From contig NZ_QKYN01000035.1 of NCBI RefSeq assembly GCF_003258295.1, positions 1-49,170 on the forward strand: a DNA stretch of 49,170 nt, given 5' to 3'. Origin of the DNA: Streptacidiphilus pinicola. Lineage in GTDB: Bacteria > Actinomycetota > Actinomycetes > Streptomycetales > Streptomycetaceae. Position 1 is the stretch's first letter; every line of letters starts with the position of its first letter. The translations under genes were made by a program, and so were the position numbers. Positions 17,796 through 27,000 of this stretch are shown piece by piece. The notes under the pieces are model-generated. The model was not told the DNA's origin and did not search any database. It saw only the letters and a list, made by a program, of their open reading frames with translations.

Positions 17796-17860
17796 CCGCC
17801 ACCCCGGAGCCCGCGCCGTCGGCTCCGCCTCCGTTACGGCGCGTCAGTCCGCGGTGGCGG
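17796..17860. terminator. Nested hairpin between tyrS and the HAD gene
   Basis: Outer arms CCGCCACC (17796-17803) and GGTGGCGG (17853-17860) enclose inner arms GCGCCGT (17813-17819) and ACGGCGC (17836-17842). It begins directly after the tyrS stop and lies between convergent genes, so it probably terminates both. Confidence 0.5.
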
Positions 17861-17899
17861 GCCGGAGGTCGGCCGCCGGATGCCTGCCGTGGGGTCGGC

Positions 17900-18553
17900 T
17901 CAGGCCACGTGGTCGAGGACCTGCCGCAGCGTGCCGATCAGCGCGGTCGCCCCGACGGCGGCGAGGCGTTCGGCCGGCATGAGCGCGGTGTAGCCGAGCA
18001 CGTCCATGCCCGCGGCCCGCGCGGCGAGGACGCCGTTGGGGCTGTCCTCGACGACGAGGCAGTCCGCGGGCGCCACGCCCATCGCGCGGGCCGCGTGCAG
18101 GAAGAGGTCCGGGGCGGGCTTGCCGACGCCGGCGACGTCCTCGGCGCTGAAGACCACCGAGGCGGGCAGGTGCTCGCGCAGGCCGGAGCGGTCCAGGGTG
18201 AGGTCGATCCAGGCGTGGTCGGAGGAGGACGCGAGGCAGTAGCGCACCTCGCGTCGTCCCAGCTCGGCCAGCACCTCGGCCGCCCCCGGCGCGGCCACGA
18301 CGCCCCGGTCGAACGCGGCGAAGACGCGATCGTGGCAGCGCGCGGTGAAGTCCTCGGGCAGCGTGCCGCCGTAGCGGTCGGCGACGACCGTGTGCACGTT
18401 GCGTCCCGCGTTGCCGAGGAAGTAGTGGAAGGACTCCTCCAGCGTGGTGGGATAGCCCAGTTCGGTCAGAAAGCCGGAGAGCACGCGGTGCGCCGTGGTC
18501 TCGCTGTCGACGAGCGTCCCGTCGTTGTCGAAGATCACCATCTGGTAGGCCAC
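17900..18553 (-). CDS. HAD-superfamily phosphatase/phosphoglucomutase-like protein
   Basis: HAD hydrolase of 217 aa, of the beta-phosphoglucomutase/phosphoglycolate phosphatase type. Motif I is FDNDGTLVDSE (the two catalytic Asp present), motif II CLASSSDHAW, motif III Lys in GKPAPDLF, and motif IV VVEDSPNGV. The cap domain lies between motifs I and II. The GTG at 18553 or the ATG at 18541 could be the start. It ends near the tyrS terminator and starts 20 nt after the fabG-like stop on the same strand, so it may be read through from it. The substrate cannot be told from sequence. Confidence 0.85.
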   Translation of the reverse strand: MAYQMVIFDNDGTLVDSETTAHRVLSGFLTELGYPTTLEESFHYFLGNAGRNVHTVVADRYGGTLPEDFTARCHDRVFAAFDRGVVAAPGAAEVLAELGRREVRYCLASSSDHAWIDLTLDRSGLREHLPASVVFSAEDVAGVGKPAPDLFLHAARAMGVAPADCLVVEDSPNGVLAARAAGMDVLGYTALMPAERLAAVGATALIGTLRQVLDHVA

Positions 18554-18573
18554 CCCGGCATGCTAGTGCCGGG

Positions 18574-19275
18574 CTAGTGCCCCATCGCCGCGCCGCCGTC
18601 CACCGGCAGCACGGCGCCGGTGATGAAGGCCGCCTCCGGGGAGGCCAGAAACTCGACCGCGGCGGCGACCTCCTCGGGTTGGGCTAGTCGGCGCAGCGGC
18701 GTCTCGCCGGCCATCTTCTCCTTGAGTTCGTCACTGAGAACGGCTGTCATCGCCGTTTCGGTGAGGCCGGGGGAAACGACGTTCACGGTGATGGAGCGCG
18801 GGCCGAGCTCGCGGGCGAGCGAACGCGAGAAGCCGATCAGGCCCGCTTTGGACGCGGCGTAGTTGGCCTGTCCCGTCTCCCCACGAAGTGCGACCGCCGA
18901 AGAGATGATCACGATTCGTCCGGCCCGCGCGCGGATCATCCCCCGGGCCGCGCGCTTGACGACGCGGAAGACGCCGGTGAGATTCGTGTCGACGACCGTG
19001 GTGAAGTCCTCCTCGGTCATCCGCAGCAGCAACTGGTCGCGCGTCACGCCCGCGTTCGCGACCAGGATCTGGACCGGGCCGTGCGCCTGCTCGACCTCCT
19101 TGAAGGCCTGCTCGACCTGCTCGGGGTCGGCGACGTCGCAGCGTACGGCGAGCAGGCCCTCGGGCGGGTCGCTGCGATAGGTGACCGCGACCCGGTCGCC
19201 CGCCTTGGCGAAGCGACGGGCGATCGCGAGTCCTATCCCTTTGTTTCCGCCGGTGACCAGAACGGACCGGGACAT
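18574..19275 (-). CDS. fabG: 3-oxoacyl-ACP reductase (FabG) paralogue
   Basis: NADPH-dependent short-chain dehydrogenase of 233 aa, expected to reduce beta-ketoacyl-ACP. It has the cofactor motif TGGNKGIG, the NAG motif (VANAGVTRDQ) and the Ser-Tyr-Lys triad (IISSAVALRGETGQANYAASKAG). The ATG at 19275 follows GAGGGG at good spacing. It resembles streptomycete MabA/FabG1-type enzymes but differs in places, such as SSAVALRGETG where SSVVGLLG is usual, suggesting a pathway-specific copy. It is divergent from the XRE regulator and may supply reduced acyl chains to the cluster. Confidence 0.87.
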   Translation of the reverse strand: MSRSVLVTGGNKGIGLAIARRFAKAGDRVAVTYRSDPPEGLLAVRCDVADPEQVEQAFKEVEQAHGPVQILVANAGVTRDQLLLRMTEEDFTTVVDTNLTGVFRVVKRAARGMIRARAGRIVIISSAVALRGETGQANYAASKAGLIGFSRSLARELGPRSITVNVVSPGLTETAMTAVLSDELKEKMAGETPLRRLAQPEEVAAAVEFLASPEAAFITGAVLPVDGGAAMGH

Positions 19276-19400
19276 ACCGTGACCCCTCTTCCACGAAGCC
19301 TTGCGGAATTCCCGTGCATACTCCGCGATCAAGGCATCCGGGGCGGGTACTGGACGCGTCCCTCGGGGGTCTTTCAGGGGGCGCGGCGGTGACCGGATAC

Positions 19401-19434
19401 CGGACGTCCGCGTCTCATCTCTTACCGTCGGGTA
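19401..19434. promoter_or_regulatory. Palindromes in the fabG / XRE-regulator divergent promoter
   Basis: A perfect 10-bp palindrome CGGACGTCCG (19401-19410) and a dyad TACC-GTCG-GGTA (19423-19434) lie in the 218-bp divergent region, about 60-90 bp before the regulator's start. TAGGAT (19433-19438) may be its -10. These are candidate sites for the XRE protein; binding is not shown. Confidence 0.4.
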
Positions 19435-19493
19435 GGATAATTCTCCCGTGTCCTCGGCGGCCGCGTTCGCCCGCGTGAAGGTTTGGAGCAGGG

Positions 19494-20744
19494 TTGCTCG
19501 ACCAGCCTGCGTTCGGACGTCGCCTTCGGAATCTGCGTCGTCAACGCGAGATGTCCCAGTCGGAATTGGCCGGCGGCGAGGTGTCGCCGAGCTATATCTC
19601 GCTGATCGAGTCCGGCCGCCGCATGCCGAGCGAGGAGATCGCCCAGGCCATCGCCGAACGCCTCGGTGTACCGCTGAGCGAGTTCGGCGTCGTCCCGCCC
19701 GCGCAGGCGAACGCCGACGAGCGCGCGGATCTGGTGCGCCGGCTGGTGGTCGCGCGCAGCGCCCGCGCCGAGGGCGGTTCCGCGTTCGCGGCCGAGGAGC
19801 TGGTGACGCTGGTCGACGAAGCGGACTCGCTGGGCGAGGACGACGTCGCCTGGGAGGCCTCCTGGGAGCTGGCCGAGACCTACGGCGACCTGGACCAGCC
19901 GGTGGACCGGGACGCGGTGCTGCGACGCCTGCTCGACGACCCGCTCACCAACAGCTCGATCCGGCTGCGCGCGCGGGTCGCGGCCGCGATCGCGGAGCTG
20001 GCGCAGAGCCGCGGGCGACTGCCGGAGGCGGTGCGCGCGGCGGAGCAGGCGGTCGCCGCGGCGGCCGAGCTCGACGCCAGCGCGCTCGAGTGGTGCCGCG
20101 CCAGGCTGGCGCTGATCGCCGCGTACACGGCCTGCGACGACCTGGACCGGGCGGGCGACGCGCTGCACGACATCCTGGACCGGCTGGACGAGCTGCCCAC
20201 CGACCGGCTGCGCGGCCTGGCCTGCTGGGCCGCCGCCGACCTGCACGTCGCCACCGGCCACCCCGCCGACGCCGTCCCACTGCTGGAGCGCGCCGCGGAG
20301 CTGCTGCCGCCGCGCACCGACCTGCGGCAGTCGGCGCGGCTCGCGCTGACGACGGTGCGGGTCTGGCTGGCCACCGACCGACCGGCGGACGCGGTCGACG
20401 AGCGGCTGGGCTGGACCCGGCACGCGTTCTCGATGGTGGGTACCGAGGCGGACCGGGTCCAACTGGCCGCGGTGGAGGCGACGGTGCTGGCCCGCAAGGG
20501 GCTGTTCGAGGAGGCCCTGTCCCGCGCCGACGACGTCCGCCCGGCCCCCGGGCTGCCCCCGCACGAGCTGGCCGAGAGCCTGCTGGCCGCCGCGGAGGTC
20601 CAGATGGCGGGTGGACGCGCCGCGGACGGCGAGAAGTCCTGCCGCCGCGCCGCCGAACTCTTCGACGAGACCGGCACCCACCGCAGGGCCGCGCGCGCCT
20701 GGCGGACCCTGGTCGGCCTCGTGGCCGAACGCGGCGAGCGCTGA
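19494..20744 (+). CDS. XRE-family regulator with TPR-like C-terminal domain
   Basis: Predicted DNA-binding regulator of 416 aa. The N-terminal helix-turn-helix (about residues 8-62) reads FGRRLRNLRRQREMSQSELA then SPSYISLIESGRRMPS. The remaining 330 residues are Ala/Leu/Glu-rich helical repeats resembling TPRs, a layout common in streptomycete pathway regulators. The start is TTG, with GGAG five bases upstream; the next in-frame Met (QREMSQSELAGG) falls inside the HTH. It stands between fabG and the desaturase, convergent with the latter by 21 nt, and is the only regulator within the cluster. Confidence 0.82.
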   Translation: MLDQPAFGRRLRNLRRQREMSQSELAGGEVSPSYISLIESGRRMPSEEIAQAIAERLGVPLSEFGVVPPAQANADERADLVRRLVVARSARAEGGSAFAAEELVTLVDEADSLGEDDVAWEASWELAETYGDLDQPVDRDAVLRRLLDDPLTNSSIRLRARVAAAIAELAQSRGRLPEAVRAAEQAVAAAAELDASALEWCRARLALIAAYTACDDLDRAGDALHDILDRLDELPTDRLRGLACWAAADLHVATGHPADAVPLLERAAELLPPRTDLRQSARLALTTVRVWLATDRPADAVDERLGWTRHAFSMVGTEADRVQLAAVEATVLARKGLFEEALSRADDVRPAPGLPPHELAESLLAAAEVQMAGGRAADGEKSCRRAAELFDETGTHRRAARAWRTLVGLVAERGER

Positions 20745-20765
20745 CCACGCGGAACGCGGTCCCGT

Positions 20766-21722
20766 TCAGCCCGCGAGCCGCTCCCGCTGAGCGGCCTGGC
20801 GGGCGAGCAGACGGTCGCGCTGTTCGACGAAGCGGTCGGCCTTGTGGTCCAACAGGGCAAGGAACTCAGCGAGTTCCTCGCGGGCCCGCTCGCCCTCGGC
20901 GGAGAGGCTGGCCAGTTCGAAGACCCGCCAGAAGCGCAGCACCGGTGTGACGACCTCGTCGTGATGGAGCCTCAGGTCGTAGATGCCGGCCTTGGCGATG
21001 GCCACCGAGCTGCGCGCGAAGTCGGGTTCCGCGCTGCCGGGCATCTCGAATCCGATCACCTCGTCCCGGATCGCCTGCAGGGTCTCGTTCGGCTGGATCT
21101 CCAACGCGGCCTGGAGCAGGTTGCGGTAGAAGACCATGTGCAGGTTCTCGTCGGTGGAGATCCGGGTCAGCAGGCGGTCCGCGACCGGGCAGCCGGTGGC
21201 GCGGCCGGTGTTGCGGTGCGAGACGCGGGTGGCGAGCTCCTGGAAGGAGACGTAGGCGAGGTCGCGGACGACCGAGTCCGTCGTGCCGGCGTAGCCGGTC
21301 TGCATGTGCGCCATCCGGCGCCTTTCCAGCTCGACCGGGTCGACGCCGCGGGTGACCACCAGGTAGTCGCGCAGCGCGATGCTGTGACGGGCCTCCTCCG
21401 CGGTCCAGCGGTTGACCCACTCGCCCCACGCGCCGCCGCGGCCGAAGGCGACGGCCACCTCCCGGTGGTAGGAGGGCAGGTTGTCCTCGGTCAGCAGGTT
21501 GATGATCATCGCGGCCTTGGCCACCGGATCGAGGCGGGAGTCCTCCGGCCGCCAGTCCTCGCCGCCGAGGAAGGCGAAGTCGCGCCCCTCGCTCCACGGC
21601 ACGTAGTCGTGCGGCATCCACTCCTTGGCGGCCGCCAGATGGCGTTCGAGATTGGTCTCGACCACCGATTCCAAAGAGTGCAGGAGTTCGAGGTCACGCG
21701 TTCGCACAGAGTCCGTGGTCAT
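20766..21722 (-). CDS. Acyl-ACP desaturase (diiron, DesA-like)
   Basis: Soluble diiron desaturase of 318 aa, introducing a cis double bond into a fatty acyl-ACP. The two iron-binding motifs are WTAEEARHS (EExxH) and STDENLHM (DExxH), and the outer ligand region is LLTEDNLPSYH, as in plant stearoyl-ACP and mycobacterial DesA enzymes. The ATG at 21722 is preceded by GGGGGA. The same frame is open far upstream but reads as non-coding. Its divergence from fabI across a shared 509-bp promoter region suggests a role in making an unsaturated acyl starter. Confidence 0.88.
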   Translation of the reverse strand: MTTDSVRTRDLELLHSLESVVETNLERHLAAAKEWMPHDYVPWSEGRDFAFLGGEDWRPEDSRLDPVAKAAMIINLLTEDNLPSYHREVAVAFGRGGAWGEWVNRWTAEEARHSIALRDYLVVTRGVDPVELERRRMAHMQTGYAGTTDSVVRDLAYVSFQELATRVSHRNTGRATGCPVADRLLTRISTDENLHMVFYRNLLQAALEIQPNETLQAIRDEVIGFEMPGSAEPDFARSSVAIAKAGIYDLRLHHDEVVTPVLRFWRVFELASLSAEGERAREELAEFLALLDHKADRFVEQRDRLLARQAAQRERLAG

Positions 21723-22231
21723 CCGTCCCCCAGGTAATGGAGAGCGCTCCAATTCAGTGGGCGCACGCAGCGCCTCACCATTTAATCGACAAGGCCCGTG
21801 GCGGTCGCCTCCGGGCGCCGATCTTGTTGTGGTGTTCACAGCTCGTTCGTCCCGTCGTCGTACCACTGCGGGGCGGCGTACGCCTTCGGACCTTTGGATG
21901 CGGAGAAAGCGGACAGGGCGGTGGACCCTTGCCCGATGCTCGATCATGCTGCTAGCTTCGCAACCGAGTTGGGATCGGCACGCGACCGCCCAGGTCGCAC
22001 GGGAACTGCCCCGAACCAGAGGGCAAGTCGCGTTACACGCCGGTGATTGCCGATCCATGAACGCTTGGCACGTTCTTCCCGCGAGGCATTTTCTGCCGAT
22101 TCACCACGCGTTCCCGCACCTGATCCACGGGCGGCCGAAAATCGGTAGCGGTCCACCCCGTCCCGGGGAGTAATTCAATACCGAATTCGCGGGCGCCGGA
22201 GAGCGCGTTCTCGCACAGAATTGGGGTTTCC
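21723..22231. other. Divergent promoter region between desaturase and fabI
   Basis: About 509 bases without a supported gene, noticeably AT-richer than the flanks. It must drive the desaturase leftward and fabI rightward. A TGGAG-AGCG-CTCCA dyad (21735-21748) lies close to the desaturase start, and TAATTC about 60 nt before fabI could be a -10. The fabI ribosome site is weak (TGGGG). Confidence 0.5.
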
Positions 22232-22996
22232 ATGGGCATTCTGGCCGGCAAGCGCATCCTGGTCACGGGCGTGTTGACCAGTGATTCCATCGCCTTCCAC
22301 GTGGCTCGGCTGGCGCAGGAGGAAGGCGCGCAGGTGGTGCTCACCGGCTTCGGGCGGCTGAGCCTGGTCGAGCGGATCGCCAAGCGGCTGCCCACGCCGG
22401 CGCCGGTGCTGGAGCTGGACGTGACCGACGACGACCAGCTCGCCTCACTGGCCGACCGGGTGCGCGAGCACGTGGACGGGCTCGACGGCGTGGTGCACGC
22501 GATCGGCTTCGCCCCCGCCGAGGCGCTGGGCGGCAACTTCCTCAACACCGGCTGGTCGGACGTCTCGACGGCGCTGCAGGTCTCCACCTACTCGCTCAAG
22601 GCGCTCGCCACCGCCACCCTGCCGCTGATGCACGACGGCGGCTCCATCGTCGGCCTGGACTTCGACGCCACGGTCGCCTGGTCCTCCTACGACTGGATGG
22701 GCGTCGCCAAGGCCGGTCTGGAGTCCTGCTCCCGCTACCTGGCCCGGCACCTGGGCCCGAAGGGGATCCGGGTGAACCTGGTCGCGGCCGGCCCGCTGCG
22801 CACCATCGCGGCCAAGAACATCCCCGGCTTCGAGGAGTTCGAGTCCACCTGGGACGCGCGCTCGCCGCTGGGCTGGAAGGCCGACGACATCGAGCCGGCC
22901 GCGCGCGCGGCGGTGGGCCTGCTCTCGGACTGGTTCCCGGCGACCACGGGCGAGATCGTCCACGCCGACGGCGGCTTCCACGCCATGGGTGACTGA
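22232..22996 (+). CDS. fabI: Enoyl-ACP reductase (InhA-type FabI)
   Basis: NADH-dependent enoyl-ACP reductase of 254 aa performing the last reduction of each fatty-acid cycle. It aligns well by eye with mycobacterial InhA: GKRILVTGVLTSDSIAFHVA, then HAIGF, the catalytic Tyr-x6-Lys in YDWMGVAKAG, and NLVAAGPLRTIAAKNIPG. The C-terminal part is DWFPATTGEIVHADGG. As far as I recall, this gene usually lies next to fabG in streptomycetes; here the two are separated by 3 kb holding a regulator and a desaturase. It could serve primary metabolism, be dedicated to the cluster, or be a resistant copy of a target. Confidence 0.9.
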   Translation: MGILAGKRILVTGVLTSDSIAFHVARLAQEEGAQVVLTGFGRLSLVERIAKRLPTPAPVLELDVTDDDQLASLADRVREHVDGLDGVVHAIGFAPAEALGGNFLNTGWSDVSTALQVSTYSLKALATATLPLMHDGGSIVGLDFDATVAWSSYDWMGVAKAGLESCSRYLARHLGPKGIRVNLVAAGPLRTIAAKNIPGFEEFESTWDARSPLGWKADDIEPAARAAVGLLSDWFPATTGEIVHADGGFHAMGD

Positions 22997-23093
22997 CAAG
23001 CACGGCGGTCCCGGCGGAACCCCGCCGGGACCGGACCCGGCCGACCGAGCTCGACCACAACACGAAGCACGCGTGTACGGGGGCGTCTCGCTC

Positions 23094-23747
23094 ATGTCAG
23101 ATCAGTCATGCACGCGTTGCGGTGAGCCGGACCACGGCTGCCGCACGGAATCGGAGTACGAAAGACCGCCGCGACAGCGACCGCACGTGCCGTTGCCCCC
23201 GCCGGGGCGGCCCGGTGAGCCGTTGCCGTCTCCTGACGCACGGCTCGGCGCTCCGGTCGAGGCGGCCCAACTCGCCACGCTGCTGGCCGCGGTGGCGCAT
23301 CTCGGTGCCGCGGACCGGGCCTGCCCCGGCGCGCTGGGGCTGTACGTGGTGGCGAACCGGATCACCGGGCTGGCCTCCGGGATCTACCGCTACCGGCCGC
23401 GGACGAACGCACTGGCCCCGGTCGAGGCGGCCCAGTCCGCGCGGCGGCTCGCGAGCTGCGCCGCCGAGCCGGCTGCACTGCTCGCGGCGGACGCGGTGCT
23501 GGGCTTCGCGGCGGGTGCCGCACGGGGCGGTCCGCCACGGCATGCGCTGCCGCGCGCCGCCACGGACGGGCTCGGCCCGGTGAAGTCCGCGTACCGGGCG
23601 GTCCGGTCCGCGGGCGCACTGGGGCTGACGGGCACCGTGGTCGCCGGGTTCGTCGACGCCATCGGCGACCTGCTCGCGCTGCCCGCGGGCAATCCGTCCT
23701 GCGTCCTGGTCGCCCTGACCCGGACTCAGGCGCGGCTCCACCGTTGA
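23094..23747 (+). CDS. Degenerate SagB/nitroreductase-like protein
   Basis: Protein of about 217 aa. The central part (ALGLYVVANRITGLASGIYRYR) and the end (VVAGFVDAIGDLLALPAGNPSCVLVAL) match the pattern of SagB-type FMN oxidoreductases, but the N-terminal FMN-binding arginine region is missing or replaced by a Cys-rich start (SCTRCGEPDHGC) and a proline-rich linker. It may be a decayed or repurposed oxidoreductase. The start is uncertain: ATG 23094 is preferred, GTG 23073 or 22989 possible. It lies 97 nt downstream of fabI on the same strand and ends before a strong terminator. Confidence 0.55.
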   Translation: MSDQSCTRCGEPDHGCRTESEYERPPRQRPHVPLPPPGRPGEPLPSPDARLGAPVEAAQLATLLAAVAHLGAADRACPGALGLYVVANRITGLASGIYRYRPRTNALAPVEAAQSARRLASCAAEPAALLAADAVLGFAAGAARGGPPRHALPRAATDGLGPVKSAYRAVRSAGALGLTGTVVAGFVDAIGDLLALPAGNPSCVLVALTRTQARLHR

Positions 23748-23770
23748 CCGGAGAATGTCACCGGAGAACC

Positions 23771-23813
23771 GGCAGGGCCGGCACCGCTCACGGTGCCGGC
23801 CCTGCCCCGTTTT
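23771..23813 (+). terminator. Strong intrinsic terminator after fabI and the SagB-like gene
   Basis: A perfect 16-bp stem (23771-23786 with 23791-23806), a CTCA loop and a following TTTT (23810-23813). It insulates the fabI unit from the PKS operon. Confidence 0.9.
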
Positions 23814-23842
23814 CGCGCCCGGCATGCATCCGACCCGTCGAA

Positions 23843-24028
23843 TGTCACAGAACCTTACGGTGAACGTCGGTCGACGCGCGAAGTCCACGGCATTGCTGTC
23901 ATAAAACGTTACGGCCAACAGTGGTGGGCCAGTCGCTGGCCACTGCCCCAACGGCCGCTCTGACCAGGTGAAATGACAGCACTCAGAGCTGTCACAGATG
24001 TTGACTCCTGCCTCGAACACATGACAGC
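23843..24028 (+). promoter_or_regulatory. PKS operon control region with repeated TGACAGC heptamers
   Basis: The heptamer TGACAGC or its complement occurs four times: GCTGTCA 23895-23901, TGACAGC 23974-23980, GCTGTCA 23988-23994 and TGACAGC 24022-24028. The middle two form a dyad with a 7-nt centre. Two related 18-mers, TGTCACAGAACCTTACGG (23843-23860) and TGTCATAAAACGTTACGG (23897-23914), match at 15 of 18 positions with a 54-bp period. A bulged hairpin (about 23919-23945) lies between. This looks like a multi-site operator for the main operon. Confidence 0.6.
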
Positions 24029-24087
24029 GTTCGCGACGGCTGGCCGCAAGCCAGTCTTGGACCACCGATCTGACGGCGAGGTACCTG

Positions 24088-27000
24088 GTGCGCGACATCG
24101 CGATCGTTGGAATGAGCTGCCGCTTCCCAGGGGCACGGAACCTGCAGGAGTACTGGCGTCTGCTGCTCGGCGGGCAGCGGCAGTTCCGCTCGGTCCCCGC
24201 GGAGCGCTGGGACCACGCGGAGTACTTCGACCCGACCGACAAGCGCGGCTCCAAGGCCTCCTACACCGACAAGATCGCGGTGATCGACGAGGTCGACCAG
24301 TTCGACGCCGCGCACTTCCGGATGTCGCCGCGCCGCGTGCAGAACATGGACCCGCAGCACCGACTGCTGCTCCAGGTCTCCCGCGAGGCCCTGCAGGACG
24401 CCGGCTGGGAGCGCCGCCCGTTCGACCGGGCCACGACCGGTGTCTTCTTCGGGCTGAGCAGCTCGGAGTACGCCGAGTACAGCCCCGACGTCAAGCAGAT
24501 CCAGCCGTTCACCGTGCCCGGTGTGCTGCTGAACATGGCCGCCGCCACCGTCAGCCAGTACTACGACCTCGGCGGGCCCAGCTTCACCGTCGACGCCGCG
24601 TGTTCCTCCAGCCTGGTGGCGCTCTACGAGGCGGTCACCCACCTGCGCGCCGGGCACTGCCGCGAGGCCGTGGTCGGCGGCGCCTACCTGGCGCTGGCGC
24701 CGAACGGCCTGGTCGGCTTCGCGAAGGTCGGCGCGCTGTCCCAGGCGGGGGTCTGCCGCCCGTTCGACCGGCGCGCGGACGGCTTCGTGCTCGGCGAGGG
24801 CATCGGCGCCGTCGTCCTGCGGCCGCTGGACGAGGCCCTCGCCGCCGGCGACCGGGTCTACGCCGTGGTGCGCGGCGTCGGCTCCTCCAACGACGGTGTC
24901 ACGGACGGTCCGATGACGCCGCGTCAGGAGGGACAGGAGGTCGCGCTGCGCCGGGCCTACGCCGACGCGGAGTGCACCATGGACTCCGTCGGCTTCATCG
25001 AGGCGCACGGCACCGCGACCGTCGTCGGCGACCGGACCGAGCTGGACGCCATCAAGGCGGTGCGGACCGCCGACCTGATGGGCAGACCGGACCGCGGCGC
25101 CTACCTCTCCTCCGTCAAGAGCCTGATCGGGCACGGCCTCAGCGCGGCCGGCATGGCCAGCGTGATCAAGGCCGCCCTGGTGCTGCACCACGGCACGGTC
25201 GTGCCGCAGCCGGAGACCGAGGTGGACCCGGCGGTCGGCATGGCCGAGGCGGGCCTGCGGATCGCCGACGCCCCTGTGCCGTGGCCCGCCGAGGACGCGC
25301 CGCGCCGCGTCGGGGTCAACGGCTTCGGGTTCGGCGGCACCAACGTCCACGTGGTGCTCCAGGACGCGCCGGACAACCCGGCCACCACGCCCGCCCCGGA
25401 CGAGCCCGAGCGCCCCGAGCTGTTCCTGCTGTCGGCCGGGACCCCGGCCCTGCTGGCCGACCACATCGGCGCGGTGCTCGACGAGCTCGCCACACAGCCC
25501 CACGCCACCGCACGCGAGTTGGCCTGGACGCTGGCCCAGCGCACCCCGCTGCCCGCCCGCCTGGCCGTCGTCGCGAGCGACCTCGCCGAGCTGCGCGAGA
25601 AACTGACGCAGGCTCAACAACAGCTGGCCGACGGCAGGCTGGGCGTGCTGGGCGACGCCGGGTTCGCGGGCAGGACGCCACTGCCGGCCAAGAAGCGCCA
25701 GGTCGCCTTCCTCTTCCCCGGCCAGGGCAGTCAGCGCCCCGGCATGCTGGGCGACCTGGTCGAACGCTTCGGGGCGCTGCGCGGACGGGCCGAGGCGCTG
25801 GACGCGGGTCTGCGGGAGCAGGCCGGGTTCTCCGCGCTCGACGCGCTCTACGGTCCGGAAGCCGCGAGCGACGCGGGCCGCGCCCGACTGACGGGCACCG
25901 ACGTCTGCCAGCCCGCGCTCGGCCTGCTCGGGCTGTCCATGGCCCGCCTGCTCGCGGAGTGCGGGGTGCGGGCCGACCTCACGCTCGGACACAGCGTGGG
26001 CGAGTTCCCGGCCGCGGCGATCGCCGGAGCGATGACCGACGAGGCCGCCCTGGGACTGCTCGCGACCCGGGGCCGCCGGATGCGGGACGCCGAGGCCGAG
26101 GTCCGCGGCGGGATGCTTGCGGTCCGCGGCGACGCCGAGCGCGTCGAGGCCCTGCTGCACGGCGTCGACGGGGCCTGGCCGAGCTGCTACAACCACCCCG
26201 GCCAGACCGTGGTGAGCGGCACCGAGGCCGGGCTCGCCGAGACCGGGCGGCGCTGCGCCGCCGAGGGCCTCCCGGCGGTGCGGCTGGAGGTGTCCAACGC
26301 CTTCCACTCCCCGCTGCTCGCCGGCGCGCGCGAGGGCATCGAGAGCGACCTCGCCGACGCACCGATCGGCGCGCCGGGGCTGACCTTCGTCTCCTCGGTG
26401 AGCGGCGCGGCCTGCGCCGCCCCGGAGCGGCTGCGGGTGCTGTGGGCCGAGCACGCGCTCGCCCCGGTCCGCTTCGCCGACGCCGCGAGAGCCGCGCACG
26501 ACGCGGACGCCCGGATCTTCGTGCAACTCGCGGGCGGCAGAGGCCTGCTGTCCACCGTCCGGCAGAACCTCCGCGAGGAGGAGGGGCTCCACTACGTCGC
26601 GCTGACCGGCGAGAAGCCGGACGACGCGCGCACCTTCCTCGCCGGGCTCGGCCAACTGGCCGTCCTCGGACTGCCCGTCGGCCTCACCCCACTGTTCGAG
26701 GGCACGCCCCGGCTGCTCTCACTGCCGCCGTCGCCGCTGCGCACCCGGCGCTACTGGGTCGACGCACAGAAGCCGCGGGACACCTCCGCCTTCCTGGCGC
26801 CCCGGCCGGTCCCGGCGGCGACGGCCGGCACGGCCGAAGCGACCGCCCCGGCCGAACCGCCCGCCATCGCCGCGAGGGCCGTGCTGCCCCAACCCCCCGT
26901 GAAGGAGCATCCCGTGAACGAGGTCGTGTCCCTGCTGCGCGAGCAGCTCGCGACGTTGCGCAGTCTCGGCGTCGCCGAACTCGCCGAGTTCGCCCCCGCG

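Noticed and set aside
21735-21748. CebR/LacI-type operator next to the desaturase start
   Set aside because: TGGAGAGCGCTCCA resembles TGGGAGCGCTCCCA but the arms are shifted and imperfect; too weak to assign.
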